64,000 nt of DNA from Anseranas semipalmata (GCA_013399115.1 VXAA01000979.1:124001-188000), one strand, 5' to 3'; positions 38,676 through 53,296 are shown, numbered from the stretch's first letter. Translations and numbers: made by a program. The notes: generated from the sequence alone by a model not told the origin.

Positions 38676-41600
38676 AGCGTGTATGCTTATCTTTTTTAGC
38701 CAGCCAGTGGAAACACCGGACAAGAACCCAGAAGCCCTAAAAAAAGTTGAAATATATCAAATGTACCAAATGGAAGTGCTTTGTTTTGTGGCACAGACAT
38801 ATTTATAAGAAATCATTTCACACATACCGTTATGCTGCTGATAGACATAGTTTTCTTTTGCTGACACTGTATTCCTAAGCCTGCGGAAGCTGTTTCTTTC
38901 CTTACAAGCCCTGTTTTAATAACACTTCAAGCCATTTAAAAATCTGCACTGCAAGCACAGTCAAGGGGTGTAGAACACAGCAGAAATTAGGACAAGAAGA
39001 ATGCAGCCAAGTCTGGGGCTCACACAGATGTTTCTGTGCATAGGTACTGTTATGATTAAGAGGTATCCCTTTCAGTAAAGGAGCTGCAAAGCAAGGCTCA
39101 AAGGTTGCACATTCCCATGTACGGGAGAAAATGCACATTTGTTAACTTAAAGAAACAGCCTCCACCGAGCTCCAGACACATATTCCCTGGGCTGCTAGTT
39201 TCAGCTATCACCTTTTAAAACAAGGTGTCTTGCCATAGGGTTTTTGCATGTGAATTCATGACAAAGCCTGAGGTACCTGCTCCACTTTGACCTTCTCAGT
39301 ATCCTGCTAGCCTGGGGCCACCTTTACCCTTTCTTAAATGACTCCCAAAGACCCAGTTCGCAGCAACCTCAATTCAGCCAGGCATAATGAGATGCTTCCT
39401 GAGCTCTCGGGGTCATTTCTCAGCGTCATCACAACCCTTCCTTCCCTCCCCTCACTGCTTCCAAAAACTGAGCTGGAAGTTCATCTTTTTATACCCATTT
39501 CAGTTGCAAACAGATCAACAAAAGCAATGAGGCTAAAAGAGATCACTGTCAGAAGGAGGTGGTGGGCTCCTGTGTTTGGGACGTTTATGGTTCTTAGGAC
39601 TCCAGAAGGTTCAGATGTCACAAACGTCAGATGTCACCAGAGAGTGGGACCAGGCATCTTTTAGAAACCTGAATAAATACAGTCAGCATAATGGTCCAGT
39701 GGTTCTGAGGTAGTCAGCAATTAATGGCCCTCTGGGGGAAAGCCTGTGGCTAATTGGTTTATAAAACTGAACAAACTGGAAGCAATGTCAAATAGAAGAT
39801 AAGAATCAGGATGCGAAGTGCACCTGTGAAAGGAGATTTTAATTACTGCAAGCAGGCAGCAGGAAGATTGCAAATAAGATGGCAGCAAGAAAGTAGCAAG
39901 ACTGCTTGCGTTACCTGTGTGCCGTGGAAAGGCTAAATCCTCCAAATTCATTTCCACAGATATAGTCTGTAGGATGTCCTGGCATCTGCTCAGATCTATT
40001 TGAAGGATACCCCATGAAATAATTATGTGCTTCAGGTCCATAGAGAATACTGGCATTGGAGGCAGTGCAGATTCTGAGGAAAAATGTCTTTTATTCATCA
40101 GGGCTTGGCTTGTTAGTGTGACTGGGCCAGATGGTAAATACCAGCTTGTAATACAGTATAATGCAGTTTGCTGCAGAAAAAAAATGTACCATAATTTAAT
40201 ATAAGGGCAAGGAACCAATCACCCAGAGCAATGAGCAGGGAAGGGATTGAGAGTATTATGGAAAAATCATTGAAACCGTGAGGCCAGCACACAGCTGCAG
40301 TAATAAAGTCTGCCATAAAGTAGAAGGGACTACAAGAGAGGAGGACTTAGTGTGGACGGTATTAGAGCCCATCTGCTCTAAGCCCCACACCACATAGGGG
40401 GGCTGCAAATGGCTCGGGGTGCAGAGGGCAGCTCAGGGCAAGGGCATCTGTTTTACTGCCAAGTTTATGGGGAGGAGGTGACCTACACGTAGGCTTCATC
40501 CATGGATGCTCTCCTCTAGCATGGAGGGATGCAGACACAGAGCTGAACCCAGGTTTGTAATAGTCAGGTCTTGTATTTTCCAGGTGTTTTCTGTTTTTTG
40601 TTTAGCTCTAGGTAAGGACTGAGCAGATATTTTGCAATTTGTGTGACCAGCCTGTAACTCTGGACAATGCCTAATGCTGAGTGAGCATTGCACAGAAGCA
40701 CACCAGGTAGCCAGCACCCTCAAAAGCTCCCCACCATCCTTTCCTGAAACCTGCCTGCCCCCAACAAACCTTTCCATAGAAAACAGCCTTCCTCAAATTT
40801 CAGAAAATCTGCACTGTGCCAGGCTAGATTTCTCCAGAGAAATGTGGGAAATCTTCTGAGTTATTTAATACCATTATTCTGAAATTTTTGGCAAAGTTCT
40901 TTCTCAAGAAACCCTGATTTTCTGATTTGTTAAGCAAAAAATTCACTTTAGATATGAAAGTCAAGCTGAGGTTCCCCTACTTGTGTCTCATTCCCAGCCC
41001 CAAACAACCTGCAGACCAGACTACACCGCGTTAACCCTGCATGATGCATGCCACTGTACTCCAGCTTGCTGCTCCAGGGGCCTTCTTTGTCTTCTATGGA
41101 ATTGCAGAGTGATGAATGAGTGCAGAATCCAACCAGCAGGTATTAATGAAGTTTAATACTGTCTTTGGCCAGCCACAGTGACCACTGCTTGATAGCTGAA
41201 GAAACTATGACATTCCACAAGAAACCATATAATTAAACCTACAGAAACCTCCACATCAAACACAAGTATGTGTCACTGCCCAAGATGAAAGTACAAACGG
41301 GGCATGGAAGGGGGGGGGGAGAGTTTTTACTGCCTATCCTTTTACAAAGGCTTATGTGTTTGAGAAAGGGGAAGAGCAGCCAAGGGGAGCTAGTAGAGAA
41401 AATGGAAAGAAGCACTTGAAACGAAAACACCCCAGTGAAAACTGTGCAAGAAATAAAGGGCATCTGACTGGGTGAGGGGTGTAAGAAAAGAGATTATCTC
41501 CCTTCATCTGTTTTTTCTTGTGATTTGTGACCAGTGCATAGCCTTAGTGAATTAACAGCACTGTATCAAAAGAAATACCTTCCTCATCACCATTTTTCCT

Positions 41601-42849
41601 TTTAAAGGAAATGGGCCACAATTCCTTCATTTCACTGAAAGCTTAGGGTCAAAATGGAAGAGCGATCCTGCTGCTGGCTGAGATGAGGCAGCGCAACTCA
41701 ACCTCTGCACCGTCAACATGAAAAAGAAGTACATGAAATAAATTCTTGCCATTGAAGTCACCAGAGCTGATTCTGATTTCACACATGGAATATATCTGCA
41801 AAGGAAGCAGATGCCAATTTTATACAGTCACTCTTTAGAGTAAAACCACACTTTAAATAATGAGGGAGTGGGGAAGTGCATCAAAGATTGGAATGAAACT
41901 GCTTGTTACCATGAATAAAGGCTAGCAGTGCTCTGGATGCCTTCAGATCTGAATCTGGGAGATTTTCTCATAAATAAGTTGAGTGCAATGGAGTCATGTG
42001 CACATTAACTCACTTCCATAAACAGAGAAACAGAAGGCATCCCTAACCCTCTCACTCTCCTGAACCAGTCACCGAAGTGCACGTCCTAGTTGTGTGTCAT
42101 CAGCACAATCTTAGAGCCGCTCCTGGCCGAATTCCTCAACTTCGCCTGCGTGCTCAGCATGCCCTGGTAACGCGAGGCCTAATGCATTCCCTGCGGCCCA
42201 AGGGCCACTGCAACAAGCCCTAGGCCACTTGGTGACGCCCGGAAGGGCCAGCCAGGAGTGGCCATAACCATACCCACCCAAAGTGAAAAGGACAACGCAG
42301 CTGTCCTCAAACCACTTCAGAGCATGGCCTTCCATGTGCTGGAGATTGGGGCCCGCTTGTCCCAGTTTGCCCAGCAGCGTGGTCTCCCTGTCTATCTCCA
42401 CTGAAGGCTTGATTGGCATCAGGGTTCCAGGGTTGAGTTGAGTTGCTGTGTTTTTGCCAGTGCTGTGCTCTCTCCCCATATGTACCAGAAATTTTGATAG
42501 AAACTGTGAGCCAAACTGGATCCAAACAATCTAACTGGAGACACTCTGAGCTAGAAAATACAGCCCTAATTTATGCTCAGTTGCAGGTGCCCTGACTTTA
42601 TTATTACTATTGCCCTGAAGTAATAGGATGTGAGACAGTGTAAGTGACCTCTTTCCCTGTGATTTTGTGATGACCACAAGATAATACTTTTGCTGTTACA
42701 TTTTTATGTTGTGTGCTACTAGTGACTTGCCCTAAAGTAATGAAGCAATAACAACAACATTTTAAGAAAGTGTAAAATATGACTGGTTTTTCAACCGTAT
42801 TTTAATAAAATTATAAGAGATATTTTCCAGGTGGATTTATTCTGTCTTC

Positions 42850-43120
42850 CCCTTCTACAGATAATTTTAAAAATAGCTATTATTATTCCTGTTCAGAATG
42901 CTCATTTTTACACACCCATATTTCCTACAAAATAGGAACACTGAGGTTTTGAGGGTCATTCTGAGTGATAGCCCAGGTTTTGCAGTGAAGTAACATCCCC
43001 TCTGTAGCCTTGCTCAAGACCTCCAGGACAGCAAGGAGAATCCATCAGCCGTGAGAATTCCAATCCTTCTTGTCTCTGCATGTCTCTTTGTCCTGTTATC
43101 CATAACAGCAGTAGAAGCCA
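42850..43120 (+). mobile_element. Possible very old MIR-like fragment
   Basis: ATTATTATTCC, CATTTTTACAC and AAATAGGAACACTGAGG appear in the order expected of a MIR core, with insertions between them. The 3' part (GAATTCCAATCCTTC) faintly resembles a SINE end. The match is loose and could be chance. Confidence 0.25.
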
Positions 43121-44810
43121 AATCCTCTTAAAGAGCACACACATGGGCTACTGGGCCATTGCAGTAGGTAGTGCACAAACCCAGCCGAAAGGAGCGTCCC
43201 GAGGAACATCCAGCCCAGGCAGAGTACCCCTGCTCGCCTGGAGTGCCAGCTGGTTGCCCTAAAGCCTTGGGCTGCACTTGATTCCTCTTCTTCCATAAGC
43301 ACTTTCACTGGGACGGTGCAAATTGCCACCACTGCTTCAGATCCTCATTGGGAGCCCAATCATGCCTTCACCAATTAAAGTGAAGTCTCGAGACAGGATT
43401 CAAGCCACGCAGGCTGGAAACAGCATTCGTCATTAAGCTGCCAAACAAAGGCAGCTACATCTTTGCCTATTCCCCTCCAGCAGTGCTCCCACCGCACTGC
43501 TGAGCGCTGCAGCACTCAATTTCTACCCTGTCTTTTTGGCCATAGAAGTACCAAGGAGACTGACGGTCACTGCCTGTGCTGTATTAAAGCTGAGGGTTGT
43601 AGCGGGGAGCAGCACTACAGCTGCAAAAATCTCCTTTGGGCTTCCCACCTCGTGCTGTCTGAGCATATAGTGGGTCCTCTCTCCTCATTAGCTTTGGGAG
43701 AAACTCCTGGGTAGTGCTACTAAAGCCCGTTATAGCTGCCAGAGGCAACAGAAGCGGTCTTGTGGTGAGCAGTTAAAGCAGTTTAGCTCCACTCTGCCTC
43801 AACCACATCATCATGTCCTGATCAGATATCTGACAACAATGTGCGGCTGAATGGGATCGCTATAGAATTGGCAACCCCTAAGGGACTTTATTTTATTTTA
43901 TCAACGTACTTTTGGATAATTACTCCAAACAATTTTAAATGAGGTTAAGAAAAATACCTCCACCCTTTATTTTAACTGCAGCTGCTAATTTATAGCAGTT
44001 CTCAAAACAATGGATACTTGTGTGCTCTAAGAAACTGTGATCTGGCACGGGTGCTTTTCTCAGGAGGCTCCAAGAAGGAGAAAGGAGTGCAGCTCATTCC
44101 AGGACAAAACAAAAAGCTATGTTCTTAAATGTTCAACATTACATTTAGACTGATTTTGAACCTTCTGCACTATCCAAGTACAGATCAAAGCCTGGATGCC
44201 TGAAAATATTCCTCCAATGATGAATGTAGGATTACAGTGACTCCATACACCACGCGACAGGTGGTGGAATACCGAGGGATCGCATTTCTGGAGGCACTCA
44301 CGATGTGCTCCAGGAGGAATTTCACACATGAAACAGATCCAGCAGAAGTGGTCCTGAGCTCCTCTTTGAGGAAACCTCTTGGTCCTCACCTGGCTGCTGC
44401 TGCAGGGCCTCCAGGCCAGGACTTCAGCCTCGGTGCTGGGCTCTGGGGCTGTGCAGTGCTCAGCGTGCCAGGGAGCCTGGCTCCAGATCAAAGCTTCCAG
44501 GGTTCATCTGGGCAAAGCACCCGAGTCAAGAAGCTCTCAGGTACATTCAGCGTGGAGCTTATCTTGGGGCTCTGTGCTGCCTGTTCTGCAAGTTACAACA
44601 GTTACGGTAATTAAATCGCTTCTTGTTAGTGAATTATAGATCCCTTTAGGCTCTTGCTGTCAATTATGAGACAGATAGTGGTTGCTTTTAATGGAGCCAA
44701 GACTGGTAACAGGCTGCCCGCTAAGGAATGTTCCACTTTGGGGGCAGATTTTTTAGGGAAAGTTCAAAACAGAAAGATTTTCTTCATGTGGGACAGAAAT
44801 TCCATTACCA

Positions 44811-44935
44811 TCACATTATGTACAATATACCTATATATGCATACATTCATGCACATGCATATAAATAAATATAAAATATATACAGAATGCATATGCTTAT
44901 ATATATTTACAGTTATTTATATAAGGTTTATCCCA
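44811..44935. repeat. AT-rich, TATA/CATA low-complexity sequence
   Basis: Alternating purine-pyrimidine strings (ATATATGCATACATTCATGC, ATGCATATAAATAAATATAA, CTTATATATATTTA) fill about 120 bases. No array is clean enough to give a unit count. Confidence 0.75.
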
Positions 44936-47900
44936 GAAGTTCAGTACAAAAGATATCTCAGGTAGTGCTCTTTGCATTGCATTTTCTGTAGCTTTCACAA
45001 CAGAGAGATGAAAATACAATTTTCTTAAAAAAAATAGCATGTTCTGAATCCTTGTTTAATTTATCTTTTGTGATCCACCCAAGTTGCTGGGAATAGGATT
45101 CTGTCAGCACGGTTGTGCTGAGCAGGATGTTAAAGAGCACTGTCATCACCAATCACAAGCCCAGCACAGTGCCCTGAAAAAGAATGTATAAGCATTGTAC
45201 TGCATAAGCATAAGCCCAGTCTAAGTAGAGTTAATGGGATGTAGGCCTGGCATGAATATATACACCTTCAATGTGTGCTGTAAACACAGATGCAATCTAT
45301 TTACTTCACCTAACTCTTATCAAAGAGTTTGCAATCTGCAGTGAAGCTGTGACCACTGCATGTAGAAATCTTGGATGAAGAAATTCTCTTCTCCCAGAAA
45401 ACATACCAACAAAAGTCTACGTCCTCCTTTATTTTGATGGGACGGCTCTGCCCTGCAGCTGACCTCCCACACTCAGCTGTCATCGGAAAACAAAGTCGGG
45501 AAGCAACTCTGGGGTGTACCTGGGCACATTCAGGAAGCATTTCTGAACGCCACTCATTAGACATCCCTACTGTTAGGTGACTATGTGCAGGTTCAGGGAC
45601 CCAGATTTAAAATCTGTCCTTGGAACCGCATGCCACTTCAGTTAGAAACAAGAAGCTGGTGCCATAAAATAAAGGATGTTCACTAGTAAGATAACACCCG
45701 TCAATGAAAAGAGGAAAGCACCCTGGCTTCCAGCCGATGGGACTCACTCTGAAGCAATTTCGAGATAATGGCTCATTCATTAAGAAGTCTTGCTCAACAG
45801 CAGCAGTGATTTGTGAGGATGGGAGCCCCCCCTGTGCCGGGGCGAGGGTCTGGGTGTGTTCGGCTGGGGAACAAGGTGTCTCCACACTGCAGCACGCCGC
45901 TGGCTGCGTGCCGGCAGCGCTCTGCAGCCAGGCAGGGCCGAGGGCACAGCTCAACCCCACTGCCTTTTGGGAGATGCAATGCCCCTTTTAGACAGGCCTA
46001 AGGAACCCTAAACAACTCGTTCTTTTTAAATGCAGCATAAAGCAAAGTTGTTTTCCATGGGATCTGCGCAGAACTCATTTTGACTGTGTTTTGCACTGTC
46101 TGTGATTTCTTGCTTTGTATTTTTGGATATAAATTCTTCGTACTAGGACAATATCCAAGAGACTGATTTATTTGTAAAACTTCATACAAATGATTAAATA
46201 TTAGATAAACACAATTTTCTCTGAACTAGCTTATAAATAGATGCCTCAGTTACTGCACTGCATTCCGGGCCGCCGGATCTCATTAGACAGCCTTACCCAG
46301 CCTATATATACAGCCTTGTTAGGAAAGGGGATTGCCATGGGCCTCTTCTTGATTTCACTTGAGCTGAAGGACTTTTTGACAACTTATTCTTGAGGAATAA
46401 TTGTAGGAAAAAAAATAGTTTTAAGACGTATTTGAAAGTAAGAGAATATGAGAGAGAGGGAGAGCAAGGAAGGAAGGAAGGAAAGAGGATTATTAAGTAT
46501 CCACCTTTTATTTACATATGTAATTGGTGAGCAACAAATTTAACCACACAAACATTACTGGAACAGATTTTGGGAGGACTACTGCTAATGTAAGTCACAG
46601 TCTGGGGTCTCTTCTGATCGTATCACAATTAACAAGTAGTAAAACTTCGCTTGACTTAGCAGAAAAGTGGAGAGTAGCTCTCAAAGAAGGAAGCATGGAC
46701 TTCCACACTTTTGTGGGTTGCATATGCCATCTCAGAAGCTAGGAAGCCTGTCTCTGTCCATAGACTGTTTCAACAGAGAATGACCAATTTCTGTTGTTTT
46801 GAGATCTTTCTCCCGCTTTTGCACCCAAAGACCACAGCCAGGCCTGAAGCTCCTTTTACTGGGGAGACTGCACAAACAAAGATAAGAACAGGCCCAATCT
46901 TGTGCCAAAATGATCTGCAGCAACAAACTGGGACATGGTTACAGCCATATTTATTGGCATTCCAGCACTATGACTCACGTGGAATTAGCTCTAGAAGCGG
47001 AACAATGTGAGCTGAAGAGGTTTACAGTTGAGGGATAAACAGACAAAGGAGATGGATTGAGGATCCAACCTGCAAGAGATCACATTTAGGACAGAATTGG
47101 CATGGTACAACTTCCTAGTTGCTGGGATTTTGCTTTTCATTGTTTTTAATTCCCCAGCCCTGAGAGTGAGGTTTTTGGTCAGTGATACCAACCTTTAAGA
47201 GAGAACTTTTAAGAAAGATAAAAGCAGTTTACCCTGCCTTTGTGCAGTGAACTTCTCTTTTTAACTTGCCACTATGTCAAAGTGTGAAACATTCAGTGTC
47301 TAAATTAAAGCAAAACATTAGGTCATGAATTAGGTTTCATCCTAGAGGATTTTGTCAGGGCCCATCACCACGTTCACAAGATCCTCTAAAATCAGGCTCA
47401 GATGAACTCTGAGCGTGGGTCTGCTTGCCTTATTGGTGCAGTTGATTAAAACCCATGTTTTCATGTAAGAAAGCTTCTGGCCCATCTATTTTATTGTTAG
47501 GGTTCATTTAAAGTCTTGGGAGCAAGACTTTGTGTTTTGAGAGTCCTACAGTAACTTCCCACGTTTCCCTGAGTTTGTATTCCCAGGGAATGTATCCTTC
47601 ATCTCCTTTCACCTCCTACCAACTGGAAGCTACTGGTAAGTTTGTATAAATGCAGCCACTGCTTTACATTCTGCTTTAAGCAGCTTGCTTCATTTCTTCA
47701 GGATTCAGCTCATTACAGTTAAATGGTGCTAGAAACTGGTGTCTTGGTGTGCTGCTAATGGCGCAGAGCTCCAGTGGGCTGCTGGTGCAAGTGCAGGAAC
47801 AAACCAGCAGCATCTGAAATGCGTGCAGCTGGATGCCAGAGACACCCAAAATGTGCTGGAGATAGAGCTGAAGCCAATGGCAGGAGAAGCAGTAAGGCCA

Positions 47901-50900
47901 GAAATCTGGATCAGGCCTTGCAGAAGATGGCTGCAGGCGCCACAGCCCAGGGCTCTGTCTGCGTAGGGCAGATAAAAGATCTCAGAGAAGAGCCAAAACT
48001 CAGACTGCAGTAGGGTGAGAGATGGTCTCTCTATTTTGTTGTTATAGGGTGAAATACAGGATTAATATAGTTGTGCAAGAAATGGGATTGTTTTACTTCA
48101 GTTAATGGTGGGAGTCATTTCACTTCTTGGAGGTCCTTTTCTTTCCTTCCCCTGCACCACCGCTGGGTGTGATCCAAACTGGATTCCAAGTGGGAGGAAG
48201 AAAGGAAACACACAATTATTGATTTGCTCTGCCAAAGTTTGAACAGATTCCTTCTAAAACAAATGAAAACTTGTTCAACTGGCCTGGAAAACATGAATGC
48301 ATACGAAGTTATGTACTGCCCTCTGTCACTCTGTCACACTGGGAGATCGTTACAGAGTAAGACAGAACAACATTGTCCCAGGCAGCCTGAATAAATCCAA
48401 AAGGCTATATTACACTAAAAAAATCCCTGGGTGATGGTAAGAGTTGGTCTTTTTGCCTTACCTAGGTAGGGGACATAAGCCTCAGCATCTCATTAATTTT
48501 TGAGTGGATTTCTTTCTGACTCTGCCCAGTTCCCAGCTGGTGGCTGACACTTCAAAATATTTAATGAAGGAGAAACTGAAGACAGTTGATCAGAATCTGG
48601 AGTAGAGCAAAATTCCTGTCGCCTTGCTTGTAATTTGCAGTCTTTTCCACTCCCAGTCTGGCTGGTGAATTACTAGGTGATGAAAAATATCCTTTTCACA
48701 AAGAAATGATCTAGTAGTGGAAGATCTGCCACCACTAGCTAATGTGCTGCTTTTCCAGGTGTACTTCCACCCCACGTGAATTTAAATTCTCTACTGGAAC
48801 CAGTTCCTGATCTGATGATCCTAAATATCCTGGTGTCTCGTGTAAATTTCTTCATCTTTTATGAAGGCACTGAACCTCAAATGCCTATGATATTGTGCTT
48901 GTGGGCTAACAGCAGCTTCTGTGCATGTTAAGGGGCAGGGGCTGAAAGGTGGCTACAGACCATCTTTGCCATGTTTGTTAATCCTTTCACTACTCAGCAT
49001 AGCTTGGCTAAGTGTGACTTTGCTCAAGCTTGTGAAAGCAACATAGCGTACCAACTGTGACTTGAAGTGTAGTCCATGAAATAACTTACATACAGTTCAC
49101 TTACAGTGAACTTACACAACGCAAAGGGGAGCTTGCCACAGTGGCAAGGCATAGAAAACGCCTTGAAGAGCTGAGAAGAAGAAATATGGTTCTACTGCAG
49201 CCAACCCATGCTCCCAAGAGCGCATACATAAGCCCCAGTTACACTGTTGCTACTGAGAAGTAGGTATTTCTGGCTTTGTGGTGGCCTCAGACACGATCCT
49301 CTAAAGGCTATAGCAGCATCAAAACGTTGGACATTATTGTTGTGGAATTTGTGAGAAGGACAGAGACTGAGAATTTTTTCCTTCTGTCTTCACTAACATA
49401 TTGGCTGAAAGAGGTAAGTAAGAAAAGCACACAAGTATGGCTGATGTCTGTTCGAAGACAGATGCAAACTATGAAGGAGCAAACAAACTCTAATGGCTAC
49501 AGTGAAAACATTTAAAACCAAATTTAACCTGAACGTTTCTCTCTTATCAAAGACATGGAGAGACTTCAGAAGCAACTCACTGAAGAGAACTACCCCATCC
49601 AGAAGAAATACCCTAGGATTTGACAAGTGACAACAGAAGAGGACATTTCTAGAGAAAGACACTGCTTTGGAGGTAGACTGTAACTACCTGAAATGAGTAA
49701 GTTTTTAAATTTATTTTTTACACTTTCCATTTCCTCCTTGGACCAGGATCAAAAATACCAGAATATCACAAGAAAAGCTGGTTTTGCAGGGTTTTTGGCC
49801 AGTGCCTGAAGTCAGAGAGCTGGAAATTTTTATGTGAGCGAATGTTTCACTGGTTCCTCATCTGCCGAATTACTGGATATATGTAAACACCAAATAAACA
49901 TTAGCCTTCGGGTACTTGACTGAACTGTGACTCTGAAAACTATGAAGACTACCTAAACCTTCTTCTGATTATTCATTTTCTTTCGGTGAGGGGAGCATGT
50001 AGCAAAAAGATGCATGGCCCCCAAAATGCATGCAACTGATACTATTTTCAAGCCTCAAATTCTTTTACAACACCCTTTGAAGAACATTTAAAATAACTCT
50101 CCAGTGCTCTGGTTCATCTGGGTAGGTTAGAAACCAAGACAGTTCAAAACATTCCTTCCTGTTCTGTTTCTAATAACTTGTACTTTGGAATAACAATTAA
50201 TTCAGTGCAGTGATTAGGTAATCTATGGAATCAGTGTATCATTGCATCTTGGTATGAAGCATGACTGTGGGGAAACAAACCTTCATGGGCCAGGCCATCA
50301 GCCAGCTACCTGGCTTTAGGAAGAAACGTGCCTTGGGCAGGCTAACATTAAGCCCTATACTTAGAAGGTTGCTTGCACATTTTTCTGAAACATCTGGTAT
50401 TAACCACTGTCAGAGCAGAAACTAAATATTATGGATCATTAATCAAATATGGAAAATACAATGTGATTAAGCTGCAAATGTTTCTCATGCTAGCTCAGTT
50501 TATGTCAACATTTTAAATACCGAAAAACTCTCTCAAGTTCTACAAAGCTCCTTCCCTTTTTCAAAAAAGATGCAGACAAGGCCAAAACAGGTCCTGCCAG
50601 AGCTGAGTGCTGACCCTGCTCACCATGCCAGCAAGGCCCTCTTTTTTTCTCCCTTCTCTGGTTGTCTGGCCACCTTGTTCCTCAGGCCTAGAAATCTTTG
50701 CTGTGACAGCCAGCAGAGTGAGAAGAAGGAGCCGATTTCTGAGAACAAGTCTAGAAACTAAAATCTCCCGCTTCCTGTTCTTGGTTCTGACTTGGTTTGC
50801 CATGTAATCTTGTGAAGTCCTTTAGGGGGAGATTCTCATCTGTGTTAGAGTGGTAAGAGTGGGAACAGCATTTCCATTCAACCTTTCCAGACCTGTTTAT

Positions 50901-50984
50901 AGCCTCCCTGTGAATGTGTTTTCATATTGAAAAATAAGTTAACCTAAGAGGAATTTTATGGGGATTCAGTAACAAGGCCTGGTT

Positions 50985-51112
50985 ATTTACAGAACAAACA
51001 CGAGTAGGAGGCAAAGCAGAGATGGGAAACCTCCTGCCCAGGCTCACATTTGTGACTGTGGCAGAGAGATGGGAATAAGCCAGGTCTTCTGAATTCAAGG
51101 GTAGTCCACGGC
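50985..51112 (+). mobile_element. MIR-like SINE fragment, 3' half
   Basis: GTGACTGTGGCAGAGAGATG, then GGGAATAAGCCAGGTCTTC, then TGAATTCAAGGGTAGTCCAC follow the order of the MIR-type 3' segment (GTGGCAGAGCTGGGAAT..CCCAGGTCTCCTG). Upstream, GAGGCAAAGCAGAG and CCTGCCCAGGCTCACA correspond loosely to its central part. It is degraded and 5'-truncated. The assignment to a subfamily is not possible by eye. Confidence 0.6.
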
Positions 51113-51220
51113 CCTATTTCCAGATTTTCAGAAAGTGTCTGCAAGTTAATGAACCAGCTAGCTGTTTGTGCATTCCTGTCATCTTTGCTCTTGATCTTGA
51201 TACTTTCTGCTGTGTTAAAA

Positions 51221-51244
51221 CAGCTTGACAGCTTGACAGCTTGA
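51221..51244 (+). repeat. Three tandem copies of CAGCTTGA
   Basis: An exact 8-base unit is repeated three times, followed by CGAGAG. It is too short to be a minisatellite and is probably replication slippage. Confidence 0.9.
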
Positions 51245-52906
51245 CGAGAGCAGTCTTGAAGCTGGACACCAAATGAAGCCAGTGATTGTGAGCATCAGAC
51301 AAATCTTAAAATGCTCCCCTGTCATTACACAAAAAGGGAGCTGCCACTCACTGCTCAGGCAATGCTGCCATATACATGGATACAAATGACCAGTGCCAGT
51401 GTACAAAGGCAAATGCCATCTAACATATCTTAGTCTACAAGGTGCAGGCTTGAGATAGCTGCCTAGCAGAGCAATAGAGGCACCACTACTGACAAGATAT
51501 ATGTGCATGTCCTGACAAAAGAATTTGTTTGCCTAAAAGCTGATGCCAGGCTGACTAATTGACTTGGAGGCAAAGCTCTTAAATCAGCAGAAATTCCAGC
51601 CATACCTGGATTAATAATGCAAATATGAAGAAATCACAAGACCCCCTTTGGGGTTAAAAGCTCTCTAAAGAAGCTGTCTGGACTGAGCATGGACTTGCTG
51701 AAGTACTGGGAAGTGAAGCCCAGGACAGCTCTTGCATGCCACAGCAGAATCCTAAAAATCCTCTGACTAGGGGTGCGTCAAGTGGGAGGTTGGGTTAGGG
51801 AGTTCTTGGAGGATGGCCTTCATCCATCTGTACCAGGAAGGGTGTACGGAGGTGTCCCTAGGCCAATTGTCAGCTCTGTGCCCAGCATAGTGAGGAAAAC
51901 CTTGGGCTAGAACCCCCATGCTTTCCTACTGGGAATCTCCCTTGCTGTTTTAGGAGACAAAAATTTAAACTGTTATTCCATCTTTGGAAAAAGGGAGAAA
52001 CGCTGTTATCAGGGCTGAGTAAGCTTCTGCCTTGGTTATAGTCTACAGGCTTGCTTTTTGTTATGGTTCAATTGCAGCCAAAGCACACCTGAGACTCTCA
52101 ATTATTGTAATTAGTGTTATGGCAATGCCCCAAGAAGAAATTAGGTCCCTACTGAATGGTGTGCTGCCCAAATGCATACAAAGATGCAGTTCCTGGTCTT
52201 AATAACTTGCAAGTTACAAGGGCAAACAATGGTCACGCTTGTGGGATATAATAGCAGAGACAAATCGAGGGAGGGGGTGATGAGAGATGCATGGCTTGTT
52301 AGCTCCATTTCTTTCTGACTCGTTTGCTTTACTTATATTACATAAACCTGGATTCAGGGGACGTCAGGGGGAAAATATTTTTGAAATAGGAGACGAGAGG
52401 GAATATTGGAATAGAGAGAAAGGTGGGGGCAATCAGGGCCTGTTGGTGCACTCAGGATCCTGAATGAGATGTGGTGAGAGGGAATACAAAGGAGCAAAAA
52501 ACAAGCAAGAGGAAAAGCTGAGCTCACGCATTCAACAGCAACAGAGCAGGAAACTGATGGCTTCTCTTTCTTCTGCTAGGAACTCTTTACTTAAAACTAT
52601 GCTGGGTACCAGCCTTCCTAATTTCCTTCTTCGCACAGTTGCTAGAAGGGACCTGTGGTGGCTCTTTTACTAGCCTGGGAAAAGAAATGGACGGGGAACC
52701 GCGCAGCTTGCCTCCTCTGAGCTGCCCCCACAGAGCCTAGAGCCACGCTAGCCTTGAGAATGCTGTCGTAGCTGGTACAGGCTCTTTTGGTGAAGACCCT
52801 TGCAGAAAATCAAGAAATTTCATTACCTCTGGGCAGAGCAGCCAGGCCTTTTTCTAACCCAAAAACCAAGCCAGCCTGAGTAAGCCCAAACCTTTCCAAG
52901 AGGAAA

Positions 52907-52940
52907 AAGAGAGAGAGAGAGAGAGAGAGAAGAGAGAGAA
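52907..52940 (+). repeat. (GA)n dinucleotide tract
   Basis: GAGAGA repeats continue for about 34 bases with one AAGAG interruption near 52930. It is preceded by a purine run (AGGAAAAAGA) and followed by an A-rich patch. Confidence 0.9.
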
Positions 52941-53296
52941 CCAGAGCAACAACAAAAAAAAGTCTTCTTCCTACTCAGTTTATTAACTGCCCATCTCAAG
53001 ACTTCCTGTTAGTTTTCCAGGCCTCAGAGCTCCTGCCGTCTCAAAACCACAAGTGCTGCCGGCTCTTTTCTTCCATGACCAACTCATTGCTCCACTGCCT
53101 AATGTTTTAAATGTACCAGGGAAGGCATACATGGTGGTAACATCGCAACTGCTGTTTGTGTGCAGGATCATTGCCTGGGTAAGACATACCTATCCTTCCC
53201 CAGGGACAACAATCCACTGCAAACCATCTTCAGTGAACTATTCTTTACATCTGATTCTTTTTCTCACCCTCCTAGGATTTCAAGGTGTCCTTTCAT

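Larger units (their letters stand above)
34379..50984. other. Long non-coding stretch
   Basis: It holds a G+C-rich block at 35.4-36.3 kb, AT-rich low-complexity DNA at 38.56-38.68 and 44.81-44.94 kb, a G10 run at about 41310-41319, and a GA/GGAA purine patch at 46449-46487. Good splice-site-like strings occur at 35193/35273 and 36288, plus isolated GTAAGT donors at 47636 and 49414, without a convincing gene model. The frames seen on both strands (for example 39721-40218 -) match no family I know. Confidence 0.5.

Noticed and set aside
52135..52205. String resembling an ancient dispersed repeat (AAAGATGCAGTTCCTGGTC then CTTGCAAGTTACAAGGG)
   Set aside because: I cannot assign it to a named family from memory. 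A profile search would be needed.
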